A stretch of DNA of 5,239 nt, from contig JAGTVF010000043.1 of NCBI GenBank assembly GCA_018224315.1, positions 1-5,239 of the forward strand, in the 5' to 3' direction. Positions 1-5,239 of the stretch are shown here, piece after piece. A program made the translations under genes and the position numbers. Source of the DNA: Desulfobacterales bacterium (GTDB taxonomy: Bacteria > Desulfobacterota > Desulfobacteria > Desulfobacterales > Desulfosalsimonadaceae). Positions within the stretch are counted from its first letter, which is position 1, and each line of letters opens with the position of its first letter. The notes below the pieces were generated by a model. It did not search any database and had not been told where the DNA came from. It saw only the letters and a list, made by a program, of their open reading frames with translations.

Positions 1-1900
1 CATCCCGCAGCAGTATGCCATAGGATGTGATCATCACCATGCCCGGGACCGAAAGATCGGCCATCTCCCGGTCGGCTCCGTAGTACACCGATGCCTGCAG
101 GCCCGGAGCGTGCTCCCGGATTTTGCGCTCCCAGTGGGAAATCACCGTGGTGGGGCACACCACCAGGCAGGGCGCCGGTTTTTGCGGGGTTTCCTTAAGC
201 CAGGCCATCAGGGCCATGACCTGATGGGTTTTGCCAAGCCCCATTTCGTCGCATAGAAGCCCGCCCATGCGGTTTTCCGCAAGAAACCCCAGCCACTGAA
301 GTCCGTTGTACTGGTAGTCGCGCAGGCCGGTGGCCAGACCGGCGGGATGCAAAATCCGGCTTGCCGGCTGCATCTCCAGAATCAACGAAAGACTCCGGGA
401 GGGCGCATCATCCCTGGACTGAACCTGGAGATAAGGGCCGGATGCGGCCTGAAGCCGCAAAAGATCCATCCTGGACAATTGAAAAACTTCCCTGCCCCCG
501 GCCAGCTGTGCGGAAACCGGATTTCCCGGCAGGTTCAAAACCGGCCCTGGATCCAGATCCCGAACCGCCACCCATCCATCGTCCACAGGCAGATACTTTT
601 TGCCGGCCCTGCGGGCCTCATAAATATCTGCCAGGCTGACGGCTGCATTTTCCCCGAATCCGTAGGCCACAGACAGCCAGCACCAGTCCCGGTCCACAGC
701 ATCGGCTTTGAGCTCGATGCGGTCCCACTGCCGGTGCAGCTTCAGTCGTCTGGCGCTGGAATCGATGATATTGGGAGGAGAAAAAATATCGCCCAGTTTA
801 TCAATCACCTCCGGCAGCCGCCCGGGCTTTATCTTTTTTGTGTACTGCCGGCCAAAGACCGGGCCGAACCGGTCCGGGGCTTTCCACGTGGCCAGCACCT
901 TTTTATCCGGAATGTATACCGTGTCCTGGTACCAGTATTTTTTCAAAGAGCTGCGTTCAACGGCCGTGGCGGAACCGTCGGGCGAGTGCACCCGCAGATA
1001 CAGGGTCAGCCGCAGGTGATTTTTCTCGTCTGCCGATACCCGGACGATGGATTCCAAAGATTCTGGCCACACAGGCAAGCCCGTGCGGTCCGGAAATATC
1101 CGCTCCAGTTCCTTTTGTACGCGCATGACGCCCCTGCGGGGTACGGCAATGCGAAGCCGCCGCCGCGGATCTTCACAGCAGATCATAAACCGGCCAGTGG
1201 ATTCTTCGATGTCAGCTGTCACAGATGCGCGGCCCTGGGCCGATACATTGCGGAAATGATAGGCCAGCCGGTACCAGAAACTTTTTTCCAGAGCCTGGCG
1301 CCGATTGATCACCCCCTGGTCGGCCATGATGCGCTCAGTTTCCGTCAAGGTCAGATTTGCCAGCATGTCCATGACGCGGCCCCGGTGAAAGGCAAGACCA
1401 TCCGGGGCGGCAAGGCCGGTGCGCTCCAAAAGCAGCTCCTTTTCCTGCGCCGCTTTTCCGGATGCATCCGGATCCGGTTCAAATGCAGCAAGAAGAGATT
1501 CATTGTCGTCCAGCACCTGCAGCGCCCCGGCATCCGATGCCGGATCATCCCTGAATGAAAGGGATTGACCATTGACCGGGCAGGCCTGATGAAGCGCCGA
1601 AGCCAGCTGATACCAGGGACTTTTGCGAAAAATGGCATCGAGCCAGGGCTCACGGGCCAAACCGGAGACCTGCCTGACGGCATCTGACAGCTGCCGGATA
1701 TGGGGGCATTTTGCTTTTCGCTTCTTGCCGGTGGCGGCTTTGCAACTGCAGGTCAGTGTGTATTGTCCGGTTTTGGCTTCCACGACCAGAACCGCCAGTC
1801 CCGGATCCGGGTCTTTTTTTTCCGGCACCAGAGCCAGGGCGTTTCTGTGGTATTCCAGCCGGTTGGCAGGCAGATGGGCAAACAATTGTTCAACAGCCAT
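1..1900 (-). CDS. SNF2-family helicase-like ATPase with N-terminal SWIM zinc finger (3' part cut by window edge)
   Basis: The frame is open from the ATG at 1898-1900 to the left edge, giving 633 residues. A SWIM zinc finger lies near the N-terminus (C51-x-C53, then C65-x-H67), a fold linked to DNA or protein binding. An Asp/Ala-rich linker follows at about 120-160. Residues about 250-500 resemble the region preceding the ATPase in bacterial SNF2 proteins, including a DWCWL stretch (405-409) and a GKKYLPVDDGW stretch (433-443). The SNF2 ATPase then begins: LRDYQ (526-530), Walker A DEMGLGKT (551-558), motif Ia around CPTTVISHW (582-590) and the MITSYG element (623-628). The DExH box and the whole second RecA lobe lie outside the window. 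SNF2 proteins are ATP-driven double-stranded DNA translocases; bacterial SWIM-SNF2 members have no single settled role. The start is fixed by a strong Shine-Dalgarno site, and the upstream transporter gene ends one base earlier, indicating an operon and probable translational coupling. Confidence 0.93.
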   Translation of the reverse strand, partial: MAVEQLFAHLPANRLEYHRNALALVPEKKDPDPGLAVLVVEAKTGQYTLTCSCKAATGKKRKAKCPHIRQLSDAVRQVSGLAREPWLDAIFRKSPWYQLASALHQACPVNGQSLSFRDDPASDAGALQVLDDNESLLAAFEPDPDASGKAAQEKELLLERTGLAAPDGLAFHRGRVMDMLANLTLTETERIMADQGVINRRQALEKSFWYRLAYHFRNVSAQGRASVTADIEESTGRFMICCEDPRRRLRIAVPRRGVMRVQKELERIFPDRTGLPVWPESLESIVRVSADEKNHLRLTLYLRVHSPDGSATAVERSSLKKYWYQDTVYIPDKKVLATWKAPDRFGPVFGRQYTKKIKPGRLPEVIDKLGDIFSPPNIIDSSARRLKLHRQWDRIELKADAVDRDWCWLSVAYGFGENAAVSLADIYEARRAGKKYLPVDDGWVAVRDLDPGPVLNLPGNPVSAQLAGGREVFQLSRMDLLRLQAASGPYLQVQSRDDAPSRSLSLILEMQPASRILHPAGLATGLRDYQYNGLQWLGFLAENRMGGLLCDEMGLGKTHQVMALMAWLKETPQKPAPCLVVCPTTVISHWERKIREHAPGLQASVYYGADREMADLSVPGMVMITSYGILLRD

Positions 1901-1901
1901 G

Positions 1902-2876
1902 TCAATACGCTCCTTGCTGTTTTTCCGGAAAAGCCGGCTGTCTGAATTTGCGCAGGGTCAGCACCACGTTGGCGGTAAATATCAGCAAGGCCCCCAACCA
2001 GCCGGCCGGCGACAGGGCCGGGTCTGCTGCCACCACCGGGCCGAGCACGGCAGCCAGCAGAATTCGCGTGGAAGACAGAATCCCGCCTTCCACAGCCGTG
2101 ACATACTTAAAGCCCAGGGTCAGCAAATACTGCCCCCCCACGCCAAGCACCGAACAGAGGGCCAGGTAATAGAACTGTTTTGCATCGGGCACGGAAATCT
2201 CCCGGAAAAACATGGCATAGATGATCACCGCGCCCAGGCCGAACATATAAAACAAAATGGTGTCTGAATCATGGTGCAGCCGGCTGATGTTGAGATAAAT
2301 AATGGCAAAAGACGCGCTGATGCCCGAAGCCAGTCCCCACAGACTTTCCACCCGCAAATCCAGTTTACCCGGAGACAGGATCAGCCAGATGCCGGCAAAG
2401 GCCACCACCACCATGGCCGCTGCCACGTGATCCCGCTGGTGTTTGAGCAGAATCCAGGAAAACAGGGCCAGAAACACCGGATAGGTCATGTTTAAAATAT
2501 TGCCCTCTGCCAGGGAGGTCACGGAAACCGCCTGATAGAAGCAGTACACCGCCAGACAGTTAAACACCGTTCGCCCCGCCAGCAGGTGCAGGCGGACTGC
2601 CCGGGGTCCCTTTCGGCGGACAGCCAGCAGGGCGCAGATCACAAAAAAACCCAGCAGAAACCGGGCAAACACGAAATATGAGGCCGGGATCACCACATCC
2701 TGCTGTGCCCAGCGGATCACGGCCGTGGCCAGGTAAAAGAAAAAAGCTGAGGCCAGAACGCTCAAACTGCCGGTCAACTGCAGGGCCCGGGAGGCCTGGC
2801 GCCGGTCGTAGGGCGCATCCGGGGCGGCATCCCGAGATTTGTTTTCAGCTTTCTTTCTGGAAGAATCCGGTTTCAT
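1902..2876 (-). CDS. EamA/DMT-superfamily (RhaT/YdcZ-like) inner-membrane transporter
   Basis: The product is 324 residues from the ATG at 2876, with ten predicted membrane helices in two five-helix halves. This is the classic duplicated EamA layout of the drug/metabolite transporter superfamily. Counted from that ATG, the helices fall at about 36-55, 63-87, 96-116, 125-144, 149-168, 178-196, 206-224, 235-255, 263-283 and 290-308. Family-typical stretches are AVSVTSLAEGNILNMTYPVF at the helix 3/4 turn and its second-half counterpart TAVEGGILSSTR. A charged cytoplasmic tail of about 30 residues precedes helix 1, and a basic tail (LRKFRQ) follows helix 10. A TTG at 2891 in the same frame would add five residues and has an AGG five bases upstream. 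The ATG has AAAAGG only two bases away, so the start is uncertain by 15 bases. The substrate cannot be read from sequence; family members move amino acids, nucleosides, sugars or other metabolites. It leads the operon that includes the SNF2 gene. Confidence 0.93.
   Translation of the reverse strand: MKPDSSRKKAENKSRDAAPDAPYDRRQASRALQLTGSLSVLASAFFFYLATAVIRWAQQDVVIPASYFVFARFLLGFFVICALLAVRRKGPRAVRLHLLAGRTVFNCLAVYCFYQAVSVTSLAEGNILNMTYPVFLALFSWILLKHQRDHVAAAMVVVAFAGIWLILSPGKLDLRVESLWGLASGISASFAIIYLNISRLHHDSDTILFYMFGLGAVIIYAMFFREISVPDAKQFYYLALCSVLGVGGQYLLTLGFKYVTAVEGGILSSTRILLAAVLGPVVAADPALSPAGWLGALLIFTANVVLTLRKFRQPAFPEKQQGAY
1910..1915 (-). promoter_or_regulatory. Ribosome binding site of the SNF2 gene
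   Basis: The minus strand reads AAGGAG nine bases before the ATG at 1900. The site lies within the last codons of the transporter gene, so ribosomes finishing the transporter are positioned to restart on the SNF2 gene. It settles the SNF2 start. Confidence 0.8.
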
Positions 2877-3028
2877 GGCCTTTTTAAACAACCATCCCTG
2901 TGTTGAAATTTTCCTTAAAAGCCATTATCATTGACACATAAAGGTTAAAAAATAAAGATTTGATAGAATCGTGAAAAAGTTTTCCAAACCGACCATAGAA
3001 GGGGACTGACGGAGAAAAAAATACGCTT
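2877..3028. promoter_or_regulatory. Divergent intergenic region between the transporter and phosphoesterase genes
   Basis: This 152-base stretch separates two divergent transcription units and is clearly richer in A and T than the flanking genes. It must hold, or lie next to, the start signals for both. Toward the phosphoesterase there is a consensus -35 hexamer (listed separately). Toward the transporter the best -10 candidate is GATAAT read on the minus strand at 2929-2924, with only a T-run near the -35 position. I see no convincing inverted repeat that would serve as an operator, and no riboswitch-like fold. Confidence 0.6.
2931..2958 (+). promoter_or_regulatory. Candidate sigma-70-type promoter for the phosphoesterase-transpeptidase-lipoprotein unit
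   Basis: TTGACA at 2931-2936 is a perfect -35 hexamer. The best -10 at normal spacing is TAAAGA at 2953-2958 (16-base spacer), which matches consensus at only three of six positions. A better -10-like sequence, TAGAAT at 2964-2969, is too far away at 27 bases. The -35 is convincing and the -10 is not. A start near 2965 would leave a leader of about 64 bases before the ATG at 3029. Confidence 0.35.
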
Positions 3029-3523
3029 ATGAAACTCGCGGTACTCAGCGACACCCACGACAATATCCCAAACGCCAGAAAGGCGTTGGAAATTATCGGC
3101 AAACAGCAGGCCGAGGCCATCATCCATTGCGGAGACATTATTGCCCCGTTTATGCTCAAAGAATTTCAGCAGGCGCAGATCCCCCTTCACTGCGTGTTTG
3201 GCAACAATGACGGGGACAAATTCCTGCTCACAAAAACCGCGGCCGCCTCAGACGGCCTGATCACCCTGTACGGCATTCTCGGGGAAATTGATTTTCAGGG
3301 GTTTTTTATCGGCTTCACCCATGAACCCCAAATGGCCGAGGGGCTGGCTGCCACAGGCAAGTACGACCTGGTATGCTTCGGCCACACCCACATGCCCCGG
3401 CAGGAACAGACGGGAAAAACCTTTTTGCTCAATCCCGGGGATGTGATGGGCAAAGAGGGCAATCCGGGATTCTGCATGGTGGATACCCGCCGGCATTCCA
3501 TAACCCGACTGACCATCTCCTGA
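3029..3523 (+). CDS. YfcE/MJ0936-type metallophosphoesterase (calcineurin-like)
   Basis: This 164-residue protein has the full metal-binding motif set of the small YfcE-like phosphodiesterases. These are D8-x-H10 in LSDTHDN, D36 in HCGD, N59 in FGNND, H98 in FTHE, and H119-x-H121 in FGHTHMP, followed by the LLNPGD element (133-138). Family members bind two divalent metals, often manganese, and hydrolyse phosphodiesters in the cytoplasm; their natural substrates are mostly unknown. There is no signal peptide. The start is chosen because the beta strand KLAVLSDTH begins at once, as in the family, and an in-frame TAG at 2996 blocks longer versions. The GGAG at 3011-3014 is 14 bases from the ATG, a long spacing, so translation may be modest. 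Its stop codon overlaps the ribosome binding site of the transpeptidase gene 13 bases downstream, so the two are probably coupled. Confidence 0.93.
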   Translation: MKLAVLSDTHDNIPNARKALEIIGKQQAEAIIHCGDIIAPFMLKEFQQAQIPLHCVFGNNDGDKFLLTKTAAASDGLITLYGILGEIDFQGFFIGFTHEPQMAEGLAATGKYDLVCFGHTHMPRQEQTGKTFLLNPGDVMGKEGNPGFCMVDTRRHSITRLTIS

Positions 3524-3525
3524 GG
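3522..3525 (+). promoter_or_regulatory. Ribosome binding site of the L,D-transpeptidase gene, overlapping the upstream stop
   Basis: GAGG lies 11 bases before the ATG at 3537 and shares bases with the TGA stop (3521-3523) of the phosphoesterase gene. This arrangement fits termination-reinitiation coupling. The core is short, so initiation is probably weak to moderate compared with the lipoprotein gene downstream. Confidence 0.6.
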
Positions 3526-3536
3526 TTGCTGACGCC

Positions 3537-4463
3537 ATGAAACCTGCTTGCCTGCGGGCCGTCTGCATTGCCGTCCTTTTTTTTCTGATCTGGGCGGCTA
3601 CGGCGTTTGGTGCGGCTTTCCGCTATGAGATACAGATAATGGCAGATGCCCGAAAACCGGTCATGAACCGGCTGGGCTATGAGCAGATCCATATTGTCCG
3701 GCCCGGGGAAACCCTGCTCGATATTGCCCGGAACTACGAACTCGGGTACAATGAACTGGCGCTGATCTATCCGGACATGGATCCCTGGCTGCCGCCCCGG
3801 GGAAAGGAAATTGTCATTCCCCGGACCTGGGTGCTCCCGCCCACCCGATATCAGCAAGTGGTGGTCAATATCCCGGAAATGCGGCTTTACCGTTTTTTCC
3901 CGGCGCACAAACTGGTCAAAACCTACCCCATTGGCATCGGCAGGCAGGGGGCGGCCACGCCGACAGGAGACACCCGGGTGGTTTCCCGTGTAAAAAATCC
4001 CGAATGGACCGTGCCCGAGGCCTCCAGGGAAAAAGTGGGGCGGGCCGTGGTGCCTCCTGGACCGGACAACCCCCTGGGAGACTACTGGGTCGGCCTCAAC
4101 GACGGGCAGATCGGGATTCACGGCACCAACTTTGCCTGGGGTATTGGCAGAAGGGTCAGCCACGGATGTATCCGGATGTATCCGGAACATGTTAAGATCT
4201 TTTTCAATGAAGTGGCCGTGGGGGACCGGGTGGAAATCATCTATGCCCCAATAAAGGTGGGAATACAGGATGATAAAATTTTTCTGGAGGTCCACCCGGA
4301 TATTCATGATATAATACCGGATATGCATGCTCATGCCGGGGACCTGTTACGGCAAAGGGGCTTATTTTCCGGCATTGACCAGCAGAAGATGCAACGGGTG
4401 GTGACAGCCCGGCGCGGCGTACCCGAAGCCGTGGGCAGCGTCACCGAACTGAAACAACCATAA
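3537..4463 (+). CDS. Periplasmic LysM + YkuD L,D-transpeptidase, ErfK/YbiS type
   Basis: The product is 308 residues. A Sec signal peptide (KPACLRAVC, then a hydrophobic stretch) is probably cleaved after an Ala/Gly-rich site near residue 25-27. A LysM-like wall-binding segment follows at about 50-96 (IVRPGETLLDIARNYELGYNEL in two parts, ending EIVIP). The YkuD catalytic domain spans about 106-236. It holds GIGRQGAATPTGD (133-145), IHGTN (194-198) and the active-site motif SHGCIRM (208-214), with nucleophile C211 and partners H195, H209 and R213. A tail of about 70 residues includes LEVHPDIHD. YkuD enzymes attack the L-center of tetrapeptide stems, and the penicillin-insensitive ErfK/YbiS branch links Braun lipoprotein to meso-diaminopimelate. 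The HGTN...GIGRRVSHGCIRM spacing resembles that branch. An Lpp-like gene starts 21 bases downstream, supporting the anchoring role. A 3-3 crosslinking role cannot be ruled out from sequence. Confidence 0.94.
   Translation: MKPACLRAVCIAVLFFLIWAATAFGAAFRYEIQIMADARKPVMNRLGYEQIHIVRPGETLLDIARNYELGYNELALIYPDMDPWLPPRGKEIVIPRTWVLPPTRYQQVVVNIPEMRLYRFFPAHKLVKTYPIGIGRQGAATPTGDTRVVSRVKNPEWTVPEASREKVGRAVVPPGPDNPLGDYWVGLNDGQIGIHGTNFAWGIGRRVSHGCIRMYPEHVKIFFNEVAVGDRVEIIYAPIKVGIQDDKIFLEVHPDIHDIIPDMHAHAGDLLRQRGLFSGIDQQKMQRVVTARRGVPEAVGSVTELKQP
4307..4315 (+). promoter_or_regulatory. Candidate internal extended -10 promoter for the lipoprotein gene
   Basis: TGATATAAT, inside the 3' part of the transpeptidase gene, is a perfect extended -10 element (TGn plus TATAAT at 4310-4315). 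No good -35 hexamer sits 16-18 bases upstream, but extended -10 promoters can work without one. A start near 4322 would give a leader of about 160 bases and a short mRNA carrying only the lipoprotein gene, ending at the terminator near 4850. Confidence 0.4.
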
Positions 4464-4468
4464 AACAA

Positions 4469-4476
4469 AAGGAGGT
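4469..4476 (+). promoter_or_regulatory. Near-perfect Shine-Dalgarno sequence of the lipoprotein gene
   Basis: AAGGAGGT, eight bases before the ATG at 4485, can pair along eight bases with the 16S rRNA 3' end. It is the strongest ribosome binding site in the window and suggests the lipoprotein is made in much larger amounts than the two upstream proteins. Confidence 0.9.
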
Positions 4477-4484
4477 AGTACAAA

Positions 4485-4787
4485 ATGGCAAAAAGCAACC
4501 GAAAAAAGACCGTCTGGACCCTGATGGCCGCATTTATCGCAGTGGCCGCCCTCATGGTGTCGGGCTGTGCCGGCACGGCCCAGTTCAATGAACTCCAGGA
4601 GCAGGTCAACGCCAACACGGCAAAGATTGACCAGGCCGCAGCAGACGCCGAGGAAGCCAAGGCAGCAGCCGGCCAGTCCTCCGCGGATGCCGAGAAGTAC
4701 GCCAACCAAGCCAAGATGGCTGCTGACGAGGCCGAGCAGGCCGCCCAGAAGAGTGAAGCCATTTTCAACCAGAAAATGCAAAAGTAA
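4485..4787 (+). CDS. Lpp/OprI-like alanine-zipper outer-membrane lipoprotein
   Basis: This 100-residue protein has a basic N-region (KSNRKK), a hydrophobic core (VWTLMAAFIAVAALM) and the lipobox VSGC, with lipidated C28. Residue +2 is alanine, not aspartate, so the Lol pathway should send it to the outer membrane. The mature part (73 residues) is almost all heptad repeat. Core positions a = 34, 41, 48, 55, 62, 69, 76, 83, 90, 97 and d = 37, 44, 51, 58, 65, 72, 79, 86, 93 are mostly alanine, with larger side chains at F34, L37, V41, I48, Y72 and I93. This is an alanine zipper, likely trimeric as in E. coli Lpp. The segment NTAKIDQAAADAE recalls the start of mature Lpp. The protein ends in lysine (KMQK), the residue joined to peptidoglycan in Braun's lipoprotein. 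The mature chain is about 15 residues longer than that of E. coli Lpp. The transpeptidase gene directly upstream is its probable ligase. Confidence 0.9.
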   Translation: MAKSNRKKTVWTLMAAFIAVAALMVSGCAGTAQFNELQEQVNANTAKIDQAAADAEEAKAAAGQSSADAEKYANQAKMAADEAEQAAQKSEAIFNQKMQK

Positions 4788-4801
4788 TTTTTTCCACAAA
4801 A

Positions 4802-4850
4802 CCCCCGGCAAGCACACCCCTGCGGGTGGGCTGCCGGGGGCTGTTTTTTT
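4802..4850 (+). terminator. Rho-independent terminator after the lipoprotein gene
   Basis: A perfect nine-pair GC-rich stem (CCCCCGGCA at 4802-4810 with TGCCGGGGG at 4832-4840) encloses a second five-pair stem (CACCC 4815-4819 with GGGTG 4824-4828, CTGC loop). Seven T residues follow at 4844-4850. On the minus strand the same stem is followed by TTTTG, so it may also help stop the convergent uvrA transcript, though less efficiently. Confidence 0.93.
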
Positions 4851-4883
4851 CTTATCATCAAAGTCTGATTTCAGATGGCGCCA

Positions 4884-5239
4884 TCATCTTTGGGCGGCGG
4901 CCAGTTTTTCCCGCAGATAGGCTGCGGTCAAGGATTCCGCCGAGGACGCCACCATCTCAGGGGTGCCCCGGGCCACCACTTGCCCCCCCTTTTGCCCGCC
5001 GCCGGGGCCCATATCAATGACACAATCGGCCGCGGCAATCAAATCCATGTCATGCTCAATCACCACCACTGTATCGCCCCGGTCCGCCATCTGCTGAAGT
5101 GCGGACACAAGCTTTGCCACATCCGCCATATGCAGTCCGGTAGTGGGCTCGTCAAGCACGTAAAATCCGCCGCCGGCCGACCTTGTGGTGAGTTCCGCGG
5201 CCAGTTTCATGCGCTGGGCCTCGCCGCCGGACAATGTGG
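4884..5239 (-). CDS. uvrA: UvrA, excinuclease ABC subunit A, C-terminal end (5' part cut by window edge)
   Basis: The frame enters from the right edge (first full codon at 5237) and ends at TGA 4886-4884, giving about 118 of the roughly 940 residues usual for UvrA. The visible part is the end of the second ABC ATPase domain. It shows the ABC signature [16 protein letters not shown], Walker [13 protein letters not shown] with the catalytic glutamate after D (codon at 5151-5153), and the H-loop VVVIEHD (His codon 5052-5054). It closes with the UvrA-typical [15 protein letters not shown] and AAYLREKL stretches. UvrA dimers find bulky DNA lesions and load UvrB to begin nucleotide excision repair in the cytoplasm. 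TTG at 5234 is an internal leucine of the signature, not a start. The gene converges on the lipoprotein gene with 96 bases between stop codons and no evident functional link. Confidence 0.96.
   Translation of the reverse strand, partial: TLSGGEAQRMKLAAELTTRSAGGGFYVLDEPTTGLHMADVAKLVSALQQMADRGDTVVVIEHDMDLIAAADCVIDMGPGGGQKGGQVVARGTPEMVASSAESLTAAYLREKLAAAQR

Noticed and set aside
1458..1543. Palindromes CCGGATGCATCCGG (1458-1471) and CCGGCATC-C-GATGCCGG (1527-1543)
   Set aside because: Both lie inside the Asp/Ala/Pro-rich linker of the SNF2 gene and follow from repeated GAT, GCA and CCG codons. No T-run or promoter accompanies them.
347..1558. Long plus-strand open frame (403 codons) opposite the SNF2 gene
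   Set aside because: The minus-strand SNF2 frame is continuous across it with recognisable motifs. The plus-strand translation has no family features, is rich in Pro/Arg/Gln/His, and has the look of an antisense shadow of GC-rich coding sequence.
1623..2267. Plus-strand open frames opposite the SNF2 start and the transporter end
   Set aside because: They cross the junction of two well-supported minus-strand genes and show no domain, ribosome binding site or family resemblance.
3429..4334. Minus-strand 301-codon frame opposite the phosphoesterase and transpeptidase genes
   Set aside because: Both plus-strand genes have complete catalytic motifs. The antisense translation is a low-complexity shadow spanning two genes.
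4331..4861. Minus-strand 176-codon frame opposite the lipoprotein gene and terminator
   Set aside because: It reads through a strong terminator hairpin. Its hydrophobic Ala/Leu/Ser-rich run is the complement of the alanine-zipper codons.
4874..4885. Perfect 12-base palindrome GATGGCGCCATC at the uvrA stop codon
   Set aside because: It has no room for a loop, so it would not make a good RNA hairpin, and no second copy is evident. It could be a protein-binding site, but nothing supports that.
1..5239. CRISPR arrays, insertion sequences, tRNA or rRNA genes, riboswitches, defence system
   Set aside because: No regularly spaced repeats, transposase motifs, terminal repeats, RNA gene signatures or aptamer-like leaders were seen. 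The SNF2 gene alone is not enough to call a defence locus.

Overview
The window looks like chromosomal DNA of a Gram-negative bacterium. GC content is fairly high by eye and the genes are tightly packed. The protein style, plus an OprI/Lpp-type alanine-zipper lipoprotein next to an ErfK-type L,D-transpeptidase, would suit the Desulfobacterales or a related deltaproteobacterial group. That placement is an inference; nothing here fixes the genus. I see no mobile element, tRNA, rRNA or CRISPR array.

Left part (1-2876, minus strand): a two-gene operon. A ten-helix EamA/DMT-family inner-membrane transporter (1902-2876) is followed after one base by a large SNF2-family ATPase with an N-terminal SWIM zinc finger. 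The ATPase starts at 1900 and runs off the left edge after motif Ia. Its reading frame is open over the whole 1.9 kb.

Middle (2877-3028): an AT-richer divergent intergenic region carrying the promoters of both transcription directions.

Right part (3029-4850, plus strand): a compact three-gene unit. It encodes a YfcE-type cytoplasmic metallophosphoesterase, a secreted LysM plus YkuD L,D-transpeptidase of the ErfK/YbiS type, and a 100-residue Lpp/OprI-like lipoprotein ending in lysine. The unit ends at a strong rho-independent terminator. The transpeptidase and lipoprotein read as enzyme and substrate: the enzyme would join the lipoprotein's C-terminal lysine to meso-diaminopimelate in peptidoglycan, tethering the outer membrane to the wall. 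The lipoprotein has a near-perfect Shine-Dalgarno sequence and possibly its own promoter inside the transpeptidase gene, as expected for an abundant structural protein made alongside a catalytic enzyme.

Right edge (4884-5239, minus strand): the C-terminal end of UvrA, convergent with the lipoprotein gene.

The point of most interest is the self-contained transpeptidase/lipoprotein pair, with a tether about two heptads longer than E. coli Lpp. The rest is mostly ordinary housekeeping sequence.
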